Positions 5,939 to 6,875 of a DNA stretch of 6,875 nt are shown here, in pieces. The notes beneath the pieces are model-generated. The model saw only the letters and a program-made list of their open reading frames with translations, made no database searches and had not been told where the DNA came from. The stretch lies in contig CAYROE010000071.1 of NCBI GenBank assembly GCA_964425855.1, positions 1 through 6,875 of the forward strand, in the 5' to 3' direction. Position 1 is the first letter of the stretch. Each line of letters starts with the position of its first letter. The position numbers and the translations under genes are program-made. Origin of the DNA: S143-63 sp964425855. GTDB lineage: Archaea > Thermoproteota > Thermoprotei_A > Sulfolobales > Acidilobaceae.

Positions 5939-6673
5939 CTAATCTATTAACCTTAACAACAACCTGTTATAAGCACTTAATATTTCGGATTCGTTTAATT
6001 TAATCTTTTCAGATATAGATTGAACATCAATCCCGCATCTGACTTCATCATCAAAACCTACTATTGTACCTGCCTTAAAACAACTTACAAGACCTACAAT
6101 AGGAATAAGCTTATTGTAAACTTGTATAAATTTTGACTTACTCGGACATGAGCTACAATTAATAGATATACATTCATTCTCCTTACATCCATATATCTCC
6201 TTCAAGACACCAATTATTACATCCTCGACTGTTCCCGTACAGTATCCTCGAGATTTTGGACCGCACCAAAATATTATACCTAGATTTCTTACATTTCCGT
6301 GACCGAATCTAATAATTATTTTCATACCTTCTATCTTCATGTTAATACTCCTAATTTCTTCATCGATCTCGCGAACTGATACCTGGTTATTTGAAAACCT
6401 CGAGTTTACGTATTCTTCTATATGGTTTCTTTTCGTTGAAATACTACTGTCTGCATCTATCATCAATATAATGTTCTTGACATCTATAGCCTCTTTACTA
6501 AGTAATTCGATCGCATACTCTAGAGCTCCACGCCATCCTCCTGATCCTCTACTTCCTATAGGGAGTCTAACATCCTTGCTCGATATGCTAGTATTCTGTA
6601 AAATCACTAATGCTAATAGTTTATCAAGACAGCCTTCAGGAACAACTAATGTTCTACCTGAAATACAGATCAC
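5939..6673 (-). CDS. Toprim-fold protein, DUF3226/OLD-nuclease-like, with cysteine cluster
   Basis: This 244-residue protein appears to be a single Toprim domain, the metal-dependent fold of OLD nucleases, DnaG and topoisomerases. TLVVPEGCLDKLLALVI (8-24) gives the first strand with Glu13; IILMIDADSS (68-77) gives the D-x-D pair Asp73/Asp75; TVEDVIIGVLKE (148-159) resembles the helix after the core in DUF3226-type proteins. A set of cysteines, C163-x4-C168-x4-C173-x2-C176, could bind zinc, and C137/C145 are nearby. The start is GTG 6673, which lies inside a strong ribosome site and 6 bases after the stop of the upstream gene, so the two are likely coupled. The gene is far more AT-rich than the cas genes. 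Nuclease function is inferred from the fold; I do not recognise a characterised homologue. Confidence 0.5.
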   Translation of the reverse strand: MICISGRTLVVPEGCLDKLLALVILQNTSISSKDVRLPIGSRGSGGWRGALEYAIELLSKEAIDVKNIILMIDADSSISTKRNHIEEYVNSRFSNNQVSVREIDEEIRSINMKIEGMKIIIRFGHGNVRNLGIIFWCGPKSRGYCTGTVEDVIIGVLKEIYGCKENECISINCSSCPSKSKFIQVYNKLIPIVGLVSCFKAGTIVGFDDEVRCGIDVQSISEKIKLNESEILSAYNRLLLRLID

Positions 6674-6677
6674 CTCA
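6668..6677 (-). promoter_or_regulatory. Full-length Shine-Dalgarno overlapping the GTG start
   Basis: TGAGGTGATC on the - strand matches the complement of the archaeal 16S tail GATCACCTCA over all ten bases. The only usual start codon in the frame nearby, GTG 6671-6673, lies inside this motif, where it could not be read at normal spacing. No ATG, GTG or TTG follows in frame within the next dozen codons. Confidence 0.6.
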
Positions 6678-6679
6678 AT

Positions 6680-6874
6680 TTATCTTAATAATTGATAGGT
6701 TAATCTCGGATCACCGCTAGCTATAATTTCTCTTAGAGCATTACACCCACTCAAATGAATAGAGCTTATCCTGGACGCATCATGTTTTGAGCGTCTTAGG
6801 ACAACTAGGTTAAAGAGGTCATAATCCTCGACGCTTGTCGCGCCATTACATTTCTCCCTAATTACATTAGATAA
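6680..6874 (-). CDS. C-terminal end of unknown gene upstream of the Toprim gene
   Basis: An open frame enters from the right edge of the window and runs 64 codons to TAA at 6680-6682. Its visible protein starts LSNVIREKCNG and contains EDYDLFNLVVLRRS, then HLSGCNALREII, and ends ASGDPRLTYQLLR. The other two frames on this strand contain stops early, and the base composition matches the Toprim gene, so I take it as real. The stop is 6 bases before the Toprim start, indicating one operon. Toprim proteins of this sort are often partnered by an AAA/ABC-type ATPase, and a short alpha-beta tail like this would fit, but no ATPase motif lies within the visible part. Function is therefore not assigned. 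Confidence 0.55.
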   Translation of the reverse strand, partial: LSNVIREKCNGATSVEDYDLFNLVVLRRSKHDASRISSIHLSGCNALREIIASGDPRLTYQLLR

Positions 6875-6875
6875 C

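Noticed and set aside
6339..6695. 118-codon open frame on the + strand with hydrophobic stretches
   Set aside because: It is antisense to the Toprim gene and its start. The hydrophobic look follows from the AT-rich complement, and it has no promoter or ribosome site of its own.
1..6875. CRISPR array or leader
   Set aside because: I looked for regularly spaced repeats of 24-37 bases next to the cas genes and found none; the only direct repeats are the 12-mer pair and the rhomboid duplication.
1..6875. tRNA, rRNA or insertion sequence
   Set aside because: No cloverleaf-like or rRNA-like stretch and no transposase or terminal inverted repeats were seen, including around the assembly gap.

Overview
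The window looks archaeal and most likely comes from a hyperthermophilic crenarchaeon. The grounds are AT-rich TATA-type boxes about 25-35 bases before starts, short or absent leaders, GGTG-type ribosome sites matching a 16S tail ending ATCACCTCA, heavy use of AGG/AGA and ATA codons, and a Cas6 that resembles Sulfolobus Cas6. A Desulfurococcales/Pyrodictiaceae host is a guess.

Left part (1-3508, + strand): a CRISPR-Cas gene island. It opens inside cas1, whose first part is cut off by the window edge. cas2 follows after 6 bases, and cas4 overlaps cas2 by 4 bases (ATGA). These three form the adaptation module: Cas1-Cas2 integrates spacers and Cas4 trims prespacers. A separate TATA box then precedes a stand-alone CARF protein of the APE2256/Csm6-like family, which has no HEPN motif and looks like a ring nuclease that destroys cyclic oligoadenylate. 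Next is cas6, the crRNA-processing RNase; its frame clearly continues upstream of its first ATG, so its start is not a usual codon. No CRISPR array, cas10 or interference effector is present.

Middle part (3546-5743, - strand, convergent with the cas genes): a rhomboid intramembrane protease with an extra C-terminal membrane-anchored outer domain. It overlaps by 22 bases a kinase-fold gene resembling maltokinases/aminoglycoside phosphotransferases. The two probably form an operon.

Right part (5744-6875): ten Ns mark an assembly gap. Just beyond it lies a near-copy of the rhomboid 5' end together with its ribosome site and promoter position, so either a second rhomboid gene lies in the gap or two alleles were joined wrongly. 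Further right, on the - strand and in much more AT-rich DNA, is a Toprim-fold protein (E..., DxD, four-cysteine cluster). It sits directly downstream of a gene seen only as its last 64 codons. This arrangement recalls ATPase + Toprim nuclease defence pairs (OLD/PARIS-like), but the partner is too incomplete to prove it.
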